From positions 319,018-383,017 of the forward strand of contig PBWH01000006.1 in the NCBI GenBank assembly GCA_002727195.1: DNA of 64,000 nt, given 5' to 3'. Source of the DNA: Gemmatimonadota bacterium. GTDB taxonomy: Bacteria; Latescibacterota; UBA2968. The translations under genes were made by a program, and so were the position numbers. Below the pieces are notes generated by a model. It was given only the letters and a program-made list of their open reading frames with translations. It did no database searches and was not told the origin of the DNA. How positions within the stretch are numbered: position 1 is the first letter of the stretch; every line of letters starts with the position of its first letter. This document shows positions 25,627 through 35,186 of this stretch, one piece after another.

Positions 25627-26009
25627 ATGGAAAACGGTGGCGTTGAACATACAGCAATCGCAGCAAAGGATACAGACGCGCTGGCGAAGTGGTATTGCGT
25701 ACCTTTGGCTTCACGGTGGCGTATAAGAACAGCAAAGAGCCGCCAACCTACTTTGTAAGACTGGGGGAGAGTCTGATCGAGCTGATTCCGCCGAGCGAAG
25801 CGGCAAGGCAGTCGCGTGAGAGTGCGGACCCGCGGCTGAGCCATATGGGGATCAGCGTGGTAGACTTTGATGCGGCGGTCGAGGAGCTGGCCGGGAAAGG
25901 TATGACAGTCGGGAATGTCCGTGAGGCGAGTGGTGGGGTGACAGTGGGGTGGTTGGATTATCCCGAGGGTAACCAGCTTCAGGTGAGTATGCGGCTGGAG
26001 AAGCTTTAG
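25627..26009 (+). pseudogene. VOC/glyoxalase-fold protein with one-base frameshift
   Basis: ATG 25627 begins VEHTAIAAKDTDALAKWYC, the first VOC strand and helix. The remaining protein continues in another frame as RTFGFTVAYKNSKEPPTYFV, then IELIPP, SHMGISVVDFDAAVEELAGK and WLDYPEGNQLQVSMR. Adding one C near 25697 restores a full ~127-residue glyoxalase-like protein. So it is either a recent pseudogene or a one-base sequencing error. It lies 122 bp downstream of the sulfatase. Confidence 0.7.
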
Positions 26010-26137
26010 GAGCGTGGAGCTGAGGGCGGAGCGCTTAGCGCAAAGAGGGATGCCGTGAAGGCGATCGTCGGTTTAGGCGATAGCCAAGGTCCCTCAGAGG
26101 ATCCTTCGGCATCGCCTCAGGAGTGACACCGGAGGCG

Positions 26138-26912
26138 TCACTCCTGACTTATATCAAGGACTTCGCGCACCTTGGCTGTGAGTGCTTTCGGGTTGAATGG
26201 CTTTTCTATGAACGCGCTGGCTCCGGATTCGATGGCTTTCTGCACGTTCTCCCGTGACGGGTCGGAGGTGAAAATCAGGATCGGGAGGGGGTCGGTTTGT
26301 GGATTTGCTTTGAGCTGCTGACAGGTCTGGATGCCGCTGATACCAGGCACGTTGACGTCTGTAATCAGCAGATCCGTTAGCTCCTCCTTTGTGCGGTCGA
26401 TCGCTTCCCCAACTTCGGTGAAGATTGTGACGCCGAATCCCTTGACATCGAGGGTGTGCTCCACCGCCTTCAGTGCGTTCGCACGGTCGTCGATAACAAA
26501 GACATGGTGCTTCGTCTCTTCACGCGGAGTCAACAGGAGCTCTTTGAGCTTCTCGCTGACGTTCTCTCGTGAGATTGGCTTGACAATGTACCCTTCGAAG
26601 TCATCCTCCGCCTGCTCTTCCACCTTGGGCAGCTTGTCCACCACCGCGACCGTGCACAGATGCTTTCGGTGCTTCTTGAGCGCAGCAACCATTTAGGCTG
26701 CCCGAAGCTGAGGACGTGTCAAGTCGGCAATGACCAGATGTGTTTGCTTCTGCGCGAACAGGCGGAGGGCTTCCTTCACGTCCCCCCGTGCCGTTTAAGC
26801 GATACCCTTCCTTGTGGGCATACTCGATCAACGCTTTCTGCGCGTAGATCTCGTCAATGACTACGAGGACGCGAAACTGTTCAGGCCGACGATTCTAAAG
26901 GTGATGGTTCAT
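26138..26912 (-). pseudogene. Tandem-receiver protein, first receiver broken
   Basis: Reconstruction from ATG 26912: MNHHL, TAG, FRVLVVIDEIYAQKALIEYA, HKEGYRLNGTG, a +1 shift in a six-base C/G tract at 26782-26787, VKEALRLFAQKQTHLVIADL, TAA, then MVAALKK and so on, VKPISRENVSEKL (end of receiver 1). A complete second receiver follows: VFVIDDRANALKAVEHTLDV, LLITDVNVPGISGIQ with the phosphoacceptor Asp, ILIFTSDPSRENV, and AFIEKPFNPKAL. The part from 26692 to 26138 (184 residues) is still open and could make a functional receiver 2. Confidence 0.7.
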
Positions 26913-27046
26913 TGTCAGGATCGTTGTCTTCGGAGTCGGGGCAGGCCTGCCCGCATTAGCGCAACTCCCTGAAATACCATAACTTGAGGCCGTGGAAAGC
27001 GCTTGTAAGCAAGCGAATCATCACCCTTCCCAAATGAGGCATTGCG

Positions 27047-28543
27047 TTGGATCGATCACGAATCGGCCTGATCCTCGGCCTTGTACTCCTGGTCCTGATG
27101 CTGATTCTGCCCGCCCCGGATGGCCTGTCCGACAGGGCGATGCGGGCCGGAGGCGTCACCCTACTGATGGCGTGCTGGTGGATGACCGAGGCGATTCCGA
27201 TCAGCGCAACTGCGCTTGTTCCCCTCGCCATTTTTCCGCTACTCGGCATCCTGGACGCAAAAACGACGGCCGTCAACTACGGTCACAACTACGTTCTAAT
27301 GTTGCTGGCGGGTTTCTTTATCGCTAAAGCGTTCGAGAGTCACGGCGTGCACCGGCGGATCGCGCTCGTGCTGATAAATCGAATCGGCACCAGCCGACGA
27401 CGGATCGTGCTCAGCTTCATGGTTGCGACTGCGCTTCTGTCGATGTGGATCGCTAACGTGGCGGTGACGCTCCTGATGCTTCCGATTGCCCTGGCCGTAG
27501 CAACAAAGGAAGAGGAGGCCGACAGCTCGTCGTCGGGCGCGTTCGCCCTGTGCTTGATGCTGGCTGTGGCGCACGCGGCGAGTATCGGGGGAACGGGTTC
27601 GCTGGTGGGGACACCGCCGAACATGGTCTTTGTGGGGATGGTCAAGACGATGTATCCCGGTGCGCCCGATATCAGCTTCTTCGAATGGATGCAGATCGGG
27701 CTCCCCTTCGTGATCGTGTTCATCCCGATCACGTGGGCATACCTGACGTGGTTCCACGGGATTTCCGGCCAGTTCGCGGGGAGCGAGGAAGTGATCCACT
27801 CGGAACTGCAGGCACTCGGGAAGACCTCTCCCGCAGAGAAGCGGGTGATGACGGTGTTCGTCCTGACCGGATTGGGATGGATCTTCCGGAAGGATCTCGT
27901 GTTTGGCCCGCTGACCGTGACAGGATGGAGTAGCCTGCTCGGTGTCGAGGATATGGTTCACGACGCGACTGTGGCGGTGTTCTCGGCCGTCGCCCTGTTC
28001 CTGATTCCCACCGGTTCCGAACAGTCCGGCAATCGTAAGCTGTTGACGTGGCCGGAAGCACAGAGCGTCCCGTGGGGTGTGGTGATGATCGTGGGGGGCG
28101 GATACGCGATTGCCAAGAGCTTTACCGAGACCGGGTTGGCGGACTGGCTGGGCGTGCAGTTGGCCTTCATCGGCATCCTCCCGATGGCGTTGATCATCAT
28201 CCTCGTGATCCTGTTTATGACGTTCATCACCGAGATCAATTCGAACACGGCGACGGCGAACATTTTCCTTCCCGTACTGGCAACGATGGCGGTGGCCGGT
28301 CAGATGCATCCGTTCCTGCTGATGATCCCGGCGACGTTCGCCTGTTCGTGTGCCTTCATGCTTCCCTCTGGGACGGGGCCGAATGCAGTGATTTTCGGGA
28401 GCGGGAAGGTGACGATCCCTGAGATGTCGAAGACGGGGTTCTGGTTGAATATTCTGAGTGTGGTGGTGTTGTCGATTATTATGATTGCGGTTGCGGTGCC
28501 GGTGCTGAACCTGACTGTAGACATTCCTGTATGGGCGAGATGA
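27047..28543 (+). CDS. SLC13/DASS-family sodium:dicarboxylate or sulfate symporter
   Basis: A 498-residue inner-membrane transporter with about 11-13 hydrophobic segments. Family signatures: the first SNT motif in AHAASIGGTGSLVGTPPN and the second in FITEINSNTATANIFLPVL, both sodium/substrate loops, plus LPSGTGPNAVIF. WWMTEAIPISATALVPL is the typical early helix. TTG 27047 has GAGG seven bases upstream. Substrates are C4-dicarboxylates, citrate or sulfate; the NSNTATA form is common in dicarboxylate carriers but does not decide it. Confidence 0.92.
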   Translation: MDRSRIGLILGLVLLVLMLILPAPDGLSDRAMRAGGVTLLMACWWMTEAIPISATALVPLAIFPLLGILDAKTTAVNYGHNYVLMLLAGFFIAKAFESHGVHRRIALVLINRIGTSRRRIVLSFMVATALLSMWIANVAVTLLMLPIALAVATKEEEADSSSSGAFALCLMLAVAHAASIGGTGSLVGTPPNMVFVGMVKTMYPGAPDISFFEWMQIGLPFVIVFIPITWAYLTWFHGISGQFAGSEEVIHSELQALGKTSPAEKRVMTVFVLTGLGWIFRKDLVFGPLTVTGWSSLLGVEDMVHDATVAVFSAVALFLIPTGSEQSGNRKLLTWPEAQSVPWGVVMIVGGGYAIAKSFTETGLADWLGVQLAFIGILPMALIIILVILFMTFITEINSNTATANIFLPVLATMAVAGQMHPFLLMIPATFACSCAFMLPSGTGPNAVIFGSGKVTIPEMSKTGFWLNILSVVVLSIIMIAVAVPVLNLTVDIPVWAR

Positions 28544-28558
28544 CCCGGTAGACCGAAA

Positions 28559-28599
28559 TCAAAGGCTTTCACCGCAGAGGACGCGGAGGACGCAGAGAG
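28559..28599. repeat. CGCAGAGGACGC-type dispersed repeat, copy A
   Basis: TCAAAGGCTTTCACCGCAGA and onward, repeated with a few changes at 31861-31902. Both copies sit just downstream of a plus-strand gene. Confidence 0.65.
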
Positions 28600-28672
28600 A
28601 AGCAAGGGGAGGGATCTCGCCGGAAAAGGGGATTCACCTTGCTCCTGGAACGCTGTGGCGAAGGGAAGAGAT

Positions 28673-29542
28673 ATGGATCAGTCTGAAATTACGAAGCCTG
28701 AACTCGGGTATCGATACGAGTTTGAGACGAGTGAAATGGATGCGATGTCGGCGTGTGCGGAGGCGCACGGCTTTGCGATCCTGAAGGATGTGTTGGATGA
28801 GCCGACGGTCGACGGGCTCTGTCAGGCGGTCTGGGATGGGACGGATCCTGATCGGACGCTGAAGGCGGGGGAGAGCCGGACGCGACACGCGTGGATCGAG
28901 TCAGGGCCCCGGGCCTGGTCGCTGCTGGAGAACGAGTCGTTTATGGACATCCATCGGTATCTGATCGGGACGGACGACCTGACGATTCATCGGTCGGCGG
29001 CAATCATTCGTATGCCGGGATCCTCACCGTTGCAATGGCACTCGGACTGGTGCGGTTTCGACGATGGACCGCCGAAGAACTCAGGTGACGTCCTGAACCG
29101 TGGGATGTGGCCGTCCGGGAAGTGGTTCTACATCACGGGTTCACGGCCGATGCACGGTGGGCTGTGCGTGATCGAGGATTCACACGTCGAAGGGTGGGAG
29201 GGACCGGAGGGTTTCAATATGACAGCGGACAGGCGATCGTTCTATCCGGAAGGGGAGGAGGAGTATCGATACACGAGTTGGGACGTGCCGGGACTCGTTC
29301 CCTTGTTCACGAATCCGGGTGACATGATCATCTTCGCCCATCGGACGTATCACTGGGCGTTCGGGAATCGCGAAGAGGGCGTGCGACTCTCGTGCGCGAT
29401 CGGGTTCAGGGACAGCAGCCACAAAATCGACGCGCCGTGGGACATTCCCGAAGTCGGAAGGAAATTCATGGCTGATTTGCCTGAGCATCTGCGAGGGTAT
29501 CTGGATGGGTATACGAGCATCAATATGGAATGGCGCGGGTAA
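28673..29542 (+). CDS. Phytanoyl-CoA dioxygenase (PhyH) family protein
   Basis: A 289-residue Fe(II)/2OG oxygenase from ATG 28673 (GGGAAGAG upstream). HxD in LQWHSDWCGF and the distal His in RTYHWAFGNREEGVR, with the following Arg as the 2OG ligand. N-terminal fold region: CAEAHGFAILKDVLDEP. The C-terminus (KFMADLPEHLRGYLDGYTS) is longer than in classical PhyH. It stands alone between the SLC13 transporter and the TetM-like GTPase. Confidence 0.88.
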   Translation: MDQSEITKPELGYRYEFETSEMDAMSACAEAHGFAILKDVLDEPTVDGLCQAVWDGTDPDRTLKAGESRTRHAWIESGPRAWSLLENESFMDIHRYLIGTDDLTIHRSAAIIRMPGSSPLQWHSDWCGFDDGPPKNSGDVLNRGMWPSGKWFYITGSRPMHGGLCVIEDSHVEGWEGPEGFNMTADRRSFYPEGEEEYRYTSWDVPGLVPLFTNPGDMIIFAHRTYHWAFGNREEGVRLSCAIGFRDSSHKIDAPWDIPEVGRKFMADLPEHLRGYLDGYTSINMEWRG

Positions 29543-29843
29543 GACAATGCAAAACGACAAATGAAAAATGCAAAATGGAACCCCCACGCGGCCCTAACCG
29601 GCAATCTTCGATTGCCAATCCTGACGGCTGATTCCCGCCGCATCACACGGCCATAGCCACCCTCTATCCACGGAAACCCCCTTGACTCTCAAAACATACA
29701 CCACCGATCGATAGGATGGCCGATTCCTCAGAGAAGCGATGGTGTGGGAGTGGATCTGGAGGGGATGTGAGCTATCTGTAAGTTCGCTCAGGCCGCCCTT
29801 CGACTTTGCTCAGGGTGACCTGCGTCGAAACAGCTAAGGGGTA
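29543..29843. other. Intergenic with short repeats
   Basis: Contains A-rich TGCAAAATGGAA-type sequence at 29547-29582, a GGCAATC/GATTGCC hairpin near 29600, and the repeat at 29791-29820. No gene is seen. Confidence 0.6.
29791..29820. repeat. Dispersed intergenic repeat, copy B
   Basis: GGCCGCCCTTCGACT then GCTCAGGGTGACC, the partner of 14888-14914, just upstream of the TetM-like gene. Confidence 0.6.
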
Positions 29844-31802
29844 ATGAAGAAGCGGATACGTAATCTGGGGATTCTGGCGCACGTCGATGCGGGGAAGACG
29901 ACGGTGACGGAGCACATACTCTACCTAGCCGGGGCGATTCGGTCGGTGGGGAATGTGGACAAGGGGACGAGTCTGTCCGACACGATGGATGTGGAGAAGC
30001 GTCGAGGGATCAGTGTTCGGGCGACGACGGTGACGTTCGAGTGGGAAGGGGTTCAGGTCAACCTGATCGATACGCCCGGTCACGTCGACTTCGCGGCCGA
30101 GGTGGAGCGGTCGCTTCGGGTGCTCGATTGCGCGATCCTCGTGGTGTCGGCGGTGGAGGGGATTCAGGCGCATACGGAAACGATATGGGCGGCGCTCAAG
30201 GCGCTCGAGATTCCCGTGATTCTGTTTGTGAACAAGGTCGACCGAATGGGCTCGGATATGGCGGCGGTGGTGGAAGATGCGCGAGCGCGCTTTTCGCCCG
30301 ACATCGTGCAACTGAACCAGCCCGTCGACGAAGGGAACACCGAGGCTTCGATACGCGAGCTCGAGGGTGAAACTCTTAAGGAAACGGCCGAACGGATTGC
30401 GGCGAAGGATGATAGTTTGCTCGAGCGATACCTGGATGAGGAAACGCTCGAGTGGTCCGATCTCGCGCCCGTGCTGACGAACGCGGTGCCTCAACGAGAA
30501 CTGTTCCCGGTGCTTTGTGGCGTTGCGAAGAACAACATTGGGGTGGAGGCTCTGCTCTACGGGGTGATCACCTACTTCGCCGACACGCAGGGCGAGGGTG
30601 GCGATCCCGTGTCAGGGGTCGTTTTTCACCTCGAGCACGACAGCAAGCTGGGGCGGATCGCAGGTGTGAGGCTGTTTGCTGGGCGGCTGGAGAACAGGGA
30701 CACCGTGACGAACGCGACGGCTGAGCGTGAGGAAAAGGTGACCCAGATCAAGCGATCGGCGGGGTCACGGTTCGAGGACACGGGCGTTCTTACGGCGGGT
30801 GATATTGGTTTCGTGTGCGGCATGCCGGACGTTCAGATCGGAGATATGCTGGGCGACCCCGATCGTGTGCCTGGCGATTATCGATTAAGCGAGCCCCTTC
30901 TGAGCGTGCAGGCGATCCCGGAGGATGAGGCTGATCATACCCGACTGGCGGAGGTGCTGCTTCAGCTGTCGAGCGAAGACCCGCACCTGAACTTCACGTG
31001 GTTCGAGGACGAGCGCGAACTGCACGTGAAGATCATGGGGGCCATACAGACGGAGATCTTGACGGAAGTACTCGGGACCCGTTTCGGGATCCCGACACAT
31101 TTCACCGAACCGACGGTCATATATAAAGAAACACCGGCGACTTCCGGATATGGGAACGAGCAGTACACGATGCCCAAACCGTGCTGGGCGATCGTGAATT
31201 ACCTGATCGAGCCAGGAGATCCGGGGAGCGGCGTGTCGTTCGCGTCCGAGGTGGGTGTGAATGATATCAAGGCGCGCTATCAGAAGGAGATCGCGCGCTC
31301 GATCGACGGGGCTCTGAAGCAGGGCCCTAAGGGGTGGGAGGCGACGGACCTCAAGATTACCCTAGTCGAGGGGAGCGACCACGTTCAACACAGTCGAGCG
31401 GGGAACTTCAAGCTGGCGACGAACATCGCCTTGCTACGTGGGCTGACCGAAACGGACACGATTCTGCTCGAGCCCATTCTGGTGTTCAGGATCGAGGTGC
31501 CCGAAGCATACATCGGTAAGGTGACGTCTGAGATCATTGGGGGAAGGGGTGTGCTCGATCCTGCTGAATCGAAGGGCGCTCGGGTGATCCAATCCGGAAG
31601 GATACCGCTTGCCACGTCGATGGACCTGCCGATCAAGTTGAGCTCGATGACGAGTGGGACGGCCAAGTCGTCGTTTCGGTATGCGTGTTACGAGCCGTGC
31701 CCGTCTGGCCAAGGGGTCGTCCGGCCATATCATGGGATCTCGCCGCTGGATCGGTCGAAGTATATCTTGAAGATGCGCGGGGCGATCACGGAGAGTGTTT
31801 AG
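29844..31802 (+). CDS. TetM/TetO-like ribosomal-protection-type translational GTPase
   Basis: A 652-residue EF-G-like GTPase. G-domain: LAHVDAGKTTVTE (P-loop), RGISVRATTVTF (switch I), DTPGHVDF (G3), NKVDRMG (G4). The order and length match TetM/TetO proteins (~640 residues) rather than EF-G (~690-700): GNVDKGTSLSDTMDVEKRRG closely parallels the TetM switch region, and domain IV ends with a short LKMRGAITESV tail. Such proteins dislodge tetracyclines or otherwise act on the ribosome. Many chromosomal homologues have unknown roles, so resistance is not claimed. It is monocistronic. Confidence 0.85.
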   Translation: MKKRIRNLGILAHVDAGKTTVTEHILYLAGAIRSVGNVDKGTSLSDTMDVEKRRGISVRATTVTFEWEGVQVNLIDTPGHVDFAAEVERSLRVLDCAILVVSAVEGIQAHTETIWAALKALEIPVILFVNKVDRMGSDMAAVVEDARARFSPDIVQLNQPVDEGNTEASIRELEGETLKETAERIAAKDDSLLERYLDEETLEWSDLAPVLTNAVPQRELFPVLCGVAKNNIGVEALLYGVITYFADTQGEGGDPVSGVVFHLEHDSKLGRIAGVRLFAGRLENRDTVTNATAEREEKVTQIKRSAGSRFEDTGVLTAGDIGFVCGMPDVQIGDMLGDPDRVPGDYRLSEPLLSVQAIPEDEADHTRLAEVLLQLSSEDPHLNFTWFEDERELHVKIMGAIQTEILTEVLGTRFGIPTHFTEPTVIYKETPATSGYGNEQYTMPKPCWAIVNYLIEPGDPGSGVSFASEVGVNDIKARYQKEIARSIDGALKQGPKGWEATDLKITLVEGSDHVQHSRAGNFKLATNIALLRGLTETDTILLEPILVFRIEVPEAYIGKVTSEIIGGRGVLDPAESKGARVIQSGRIPLATSMDLPIKLSSMTSGTAKSSFRYACYEPCPSGQGVVRPYHGISPLDRSKYILKMRGAITESV

Positions 31803-32262
31803 TGAGAAGAACGAAAAGCGGGAACGAAGAGGACACAGCGCGGCCTGCCCGAAACCCAAGTCAAAGGCTCTAACCGCAGAGGACGCTGAGAACGAAGAGA
31901 AAGGCGGGGGAGGGTTGGGAGTCCTGGATAGGGCACGGCGCAGTAGCCCGGGGTAAGCCGGAGCGAACAGCGGAGGCGCCACCCCGGGACCTAAGTCCTA
32001 CGAGAATGCTGTGGCGCCATTACAGAAAACTGAGGGACAGGGATGACCCTCGGCGCTCTGTGGACATAACTCGCTCAGGAACCAATGAGAACTGGACGAG
32101 CAAACGATCACGACGTCGGATCAAATCTGGGCCTGCTCGAGTCGTGGTTGGAGGTGCAACGTGTCTACCGCGGTCTACCTGGCGATGCTGTCGGGATCGT
32201 GCAAGCGCGTCGCTACTCTAACAAGCGGTACCTGTCACGTGTACACAAAACACCGAGGACCT
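31803..32262. other. Intergenic with dispersed repeats
   Basis: Contains CGCAGAGGACGC repeat copy B (31861-31902) and a GTAGCCCGGGGTAAGC/CACCCCGGGA palindromic repeat (~31942-31990). A 66-codon frame at 32085 shows no identifiable family. No supported gene. Confidence 0.6.
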
Positions 32263-33186
32263 ATGGCGATTGCAATGACAACTGAGCAGGAGCGGGATTT
32301 CGAAGAGAAGGGTTTTGTGATCCTCGAAAACTTCTTGACCCCGGAAGAGACGGAGCGGCTGTCGGACGCGGCGGACGAGGTGGTAGAGGAGATTCAGGCA
32401 GAGAAGGGGCTGCCGAAGGAGACGCATTTTCAGGTGCGGAACGCGCTGTCGAGACACGAAGCGTTTCTCGATCTGATCGATCATCCCCGCATGCTCCCCC
32501 TGGTGGTCGACGCGATCGGATGGAACATTCAGATCCGGACAACCCATCTCGACTACCGTCCGCCGTATCCTGAGGACCTGGAAGCGGGGCAGGTTGGTGT
32601 TGGAGATGGGGCGGACAAGGATGCGGGATACCGGAACGTGACGTGGCATCCCGATCTGGCGAGCCCTCAGTTGTTTATGGGACCGTCGCTCGATGGACGG
32701 CTGCCGTTCATGGAGATCAAGGTGTTCTACCCGCTTTTCGATATGTCGGAGTCGAACTGCGGCAACCTGTGGCTGTCGCCCGGCAGTCACATGAAGTCAC
32801 CGAAAGAGTTGAGGCAGGCCGGTCACCACGTTCCGGATGAGGATGCACTCGAGCTGAAATTGCCGGCCGGATCGGCGGTTCTGTGGCGGACGGCGACGTG
32901 GCACTGTGTTGGACCGAATCAGTCGCAGAAGACGCGGAAGATCATGCACGTCGGCTATCATTACCGGTGGATGCGGCCGACCGACTACATCCAGCAGGAC
33001 CCGGAATTGATCGCACGGAGTTCACCGATCCGTCAGCAGCTTCTGGGGGCGCTCCCGAGTGGCGGGGATCCGCTCGGCGAAGTGTCGGATGTGGCACCCT
33101 CTTCGCAGTATTGGCTGACGAAAAATCCGGAGGATGTGCCGCTCAGGTCTTGGGCGGAGGGGCAGGAGGCAGCGCCTGCCCCCTAG
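32263..33186 (+). CDS. Phytanoyl-CoA dioxygenase (PhyH) family protein
   Basis: A 307-residue Fe(II)/2OG oxygenase. N-terminal fold FEEKGFVILENFLTPEETER; HxD in VTWHPDLASP; distal His in TATWHCVGPNQSQKTRK with Arg as the 2OG partner; NLWLSPGSHMKS is the typical PGSH turn. ATG 32263 has GAGGA upstream; 34 residues of upstream open frame are not supported. The long loop after RTTHLDYRPPYPEDL is a family-specific insertion. Substrate unknown. Confidence 0.9.
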   Translation: MAIAMTTEQERDFEEKGFVILENFLTPEETERLSDAADEVVEEIQAEKGLPKETHFQVRNALSRHEAFLDLIDHPRMLPLVVDAIGWNIQIRTTHLDYRPPYPEDLEAGQVGVGDGADKDAGYRNVTWHPDLASPQLFMGPSLDGRLPFMEIKVFYPLFDMSESNCGNLWLSPGSHMKSPKELRQAGHHVPDEDALELKLPAGSAVLWRTATWHCVGPNQSQKTRKIMHVGYHYRWMRPTDYIQQDPELIARSSPIRQQLLGALPSGGDPLGEVSDVAPSSQYWLTKNPEDVPLRSWAEGQEAAPAP

Positions 33187-33710
33187 GCTTCGGCCAAAGT
33201 CAAAGGCAAGGAACCACGAAGACACCAAGGTCACCAAGAAAACCCAACCGAAGACTGTGTTCAGGCGGTGCTGGGACCGAACTTGAGCGTGACCTCGGGT
33301 TTGGTCATGGTTCGGCCCGGGAATTGCGCAACATGAGGGTTTCTGCTCGTTTCCGCCTGGTACCGTCGTTTCTCGATCTGTTTGGTGACTGAGGTCACCT
33401 GATTCGGCGGTTCACGAGCCAGTAGCACGGAAATCCTGCCATCCTCATCGGAAGCTCCCACCGTGTTCAGACTACCTACAGTCTTGCTGTCCAGCTTCCT
33501 CCTGTCTTCTTCACACGTTGTCGGCGAATGGGTCGTCGAAATCCGTCAGATCGCCACGGTCTCGTCATTCTCCGGAAACACCCCTGCCTTCAGGGGATAC
33601 CATCAGCCGATTATCGTGCGTACCTGGGGCCGTCTTTATGCCGGGTTGCACCAGTCGTGGGGAGAAGACCATCGACAGCAGTGGTCGCTGTTCCGCCTCG
33701 AAGAAGGTGA
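33187..33710. other. Intergenic, possible decayed gene
   Basis: Begins with a repeat-like ACCACGAAGACACCAAGG (33213-33244; related sequence at 17647-17676). On the minus strand 33261-33461 an open frame reads ISVLLAREPPNQVTSVTKQI and onward with protein-like composition and could be the end of a broken gene. No family is recognised. A receiver domain expected upstream of cheB is not found. Confidence 0.35.
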
Positions 33711-34372
33711 ATGGTCCCGCATCCCCAGTTACCGGCGGTACCAACGCCTGTCGCATCGACTCCTCCTCCGCCACGACCAGCCCCGAGGTCCAAGGCAGAT
33801 ATCGTGGCGATCGACTCGTCAACAGGAGGGCCCAACGCGCTGTCCGACCTGTTCTCCCGTCTTTCGCCGAATCTTCCCGTACCCATCGTGATCGTCCAAC
33901 ACATGCCTGCTGTTTTCACGAAGCACCTGGTTGAGCAACTGACGAGTGAGTCCAAGTTGACCGTCCACGAGGCGAGCGACGGTGAGCGCCTCGGGTCGGG
34001 CAGGGCCTGGATTGCGCCCGGCGACTATCACATGACACTCTCTCACCTGCTGGCGGCCGTTCACGTCGAACTCAACCAGGGCCCTCCGGAGAATTCGTGC
34101 CGGCCTTCCGTCGATGTATTGTTCCACTCCATGAATGAGATCTACCGAAATTTTGTTCTCGCGGTGATGCTGACGGGCGTAGGGGAGGACGGACTGGCGG
34201 GGGCGAAGGCTCTTCACGCGTCGGGTAGCGCGATCCTCGCCCAAGAAGAGGCCAGCAGCGTGGTGTGGGGGATGGCGGGTGCCGTCAGTCGAGCCGGAAT
34301 CGTGTCAGCGCAGATGCCACCCTCGACTTGGCAACGGAGATCATGCGCATCGCGAGGACCGGACGGTCGTGA
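33711..34372 (+). pseudogene. cheB: CheB methylesterase domain, frameshifted near the end and lacking a receiver
   Basis: A Pro-rich linker (PTPVASTPPPPRPAPRSK) is followed by a complete CheB catalytic domain: DIVAIDSSTGGPNAL with the nucleophile Ser, IVIVQHMPAVFT with the His, IAPGDYHMTL, RPSVDVLFHSM, and VMLTGVGEDGLAGA with the Asp. The last helix needs a one-base shift near 34317 to read MPLDLATEIMRIARTGRS and stop at 34370, where TGA overlaps the cheR GTG as GTGA. The N-terminal receiver is absent. Without the shift the frame runs on to 34442 in the wrong frame. It might be active as a receiver-less esterase. Confidence 0.7.
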
Positions 34373-35186
34373 GCATCCTGAAGGAAGATTTCGACTTTGT
34401 CCGCCACCTGGTCAAGGATCAGGCCGGGGTGGCTATCGATGAGGGCAAGGACTACCTGGTTGAGTCCCGGCTGAACGCGTTGCTGCGCGAGACTGAACAC
34501 GACACACTCGACTCGTTGATCACCGACTCGCGTGACAGGTCGCGATCAGCCTTTCGGGATCAACTGGACCTGAACAACCTGGTGAACGAGACGTTCTTCT
34601 TCTGGGACGGCCATCCCTTCGAAACATTAGAGGATGCGATCCTGCCTGAGTTGATCGAAGTGGGAAAAGATCGACGTGAACTCTCGATCTGGTCCGCGGA
34701 TTGCGCAACTGGACAGGAACCCTATAGCGTCAGCATGTTGATCGCCGACCACTTCCAGTGGATCGGTGGGTGGATGGTGTGGATCCGGGGGAGCGACTAC
34801 AGCGAGCAATCGATTGAGAAGCCGAGGTTGGGGGTCTACAGTGCGGTGGAAACGTCGAGGGGACTGTCGGACGATCAACGCGCCCGATACTTCACCACGG
34901 CGGGCGGGTCTTTCCAGATCAACAGTAGGATTCGCGCGATGACCGAGTTCTTCCGGCACAACCTGTCACGTCCCTGGCCGGCCGATGGGCAGAAGGATAT
35001 GATTCTGCTAAGGAATGTGTTGATCTACTTCGAAGAGTCCGCCCGTCGAAAAATTCTGGAACGGATGTAACGATCCCTCAGGACGGGGGGTATCTTCTGC
35101 TGGGCGCCACTGAAACGTTGCCCATCGACGATATAGCGTTCGAACAGGTTTAGTTCGGCCGGATGATCTGCTACCGACGGACCTAG
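34369..35186 (+). pseudogene. cheR: CheR chemoreceptor methyltransferase, broken 3' end
   Basis: From GTG 34369: FDFVRHLVKDQAGVAIDEGK (CheR N-domain), NETFFFWDGHPFETL, IWSADCATGQEPYSVSML (AdoMet motif), RLGVYSAVETSRGLSD, MILLRNVLIYFEESARRKIL. A TAA then interrupts. A one-base shift restores GGYLLLGATETLPIDDIAF, then TAG, then FGRMICYRRT and stop, the normal end. So it has one frameshift plus one nonsense codon. It methylates receptor glutamates in chemotaxis; no receptor, CheA or CheW gene is present here. Confidence 0.75.

Noticed and set aside
33463-33891. Open frame upstream of cheB as the missing CheB receiver
   Set aside because: No receiver motif appears in any frame there; composition is Arg/Ser-rich and not protein-like.
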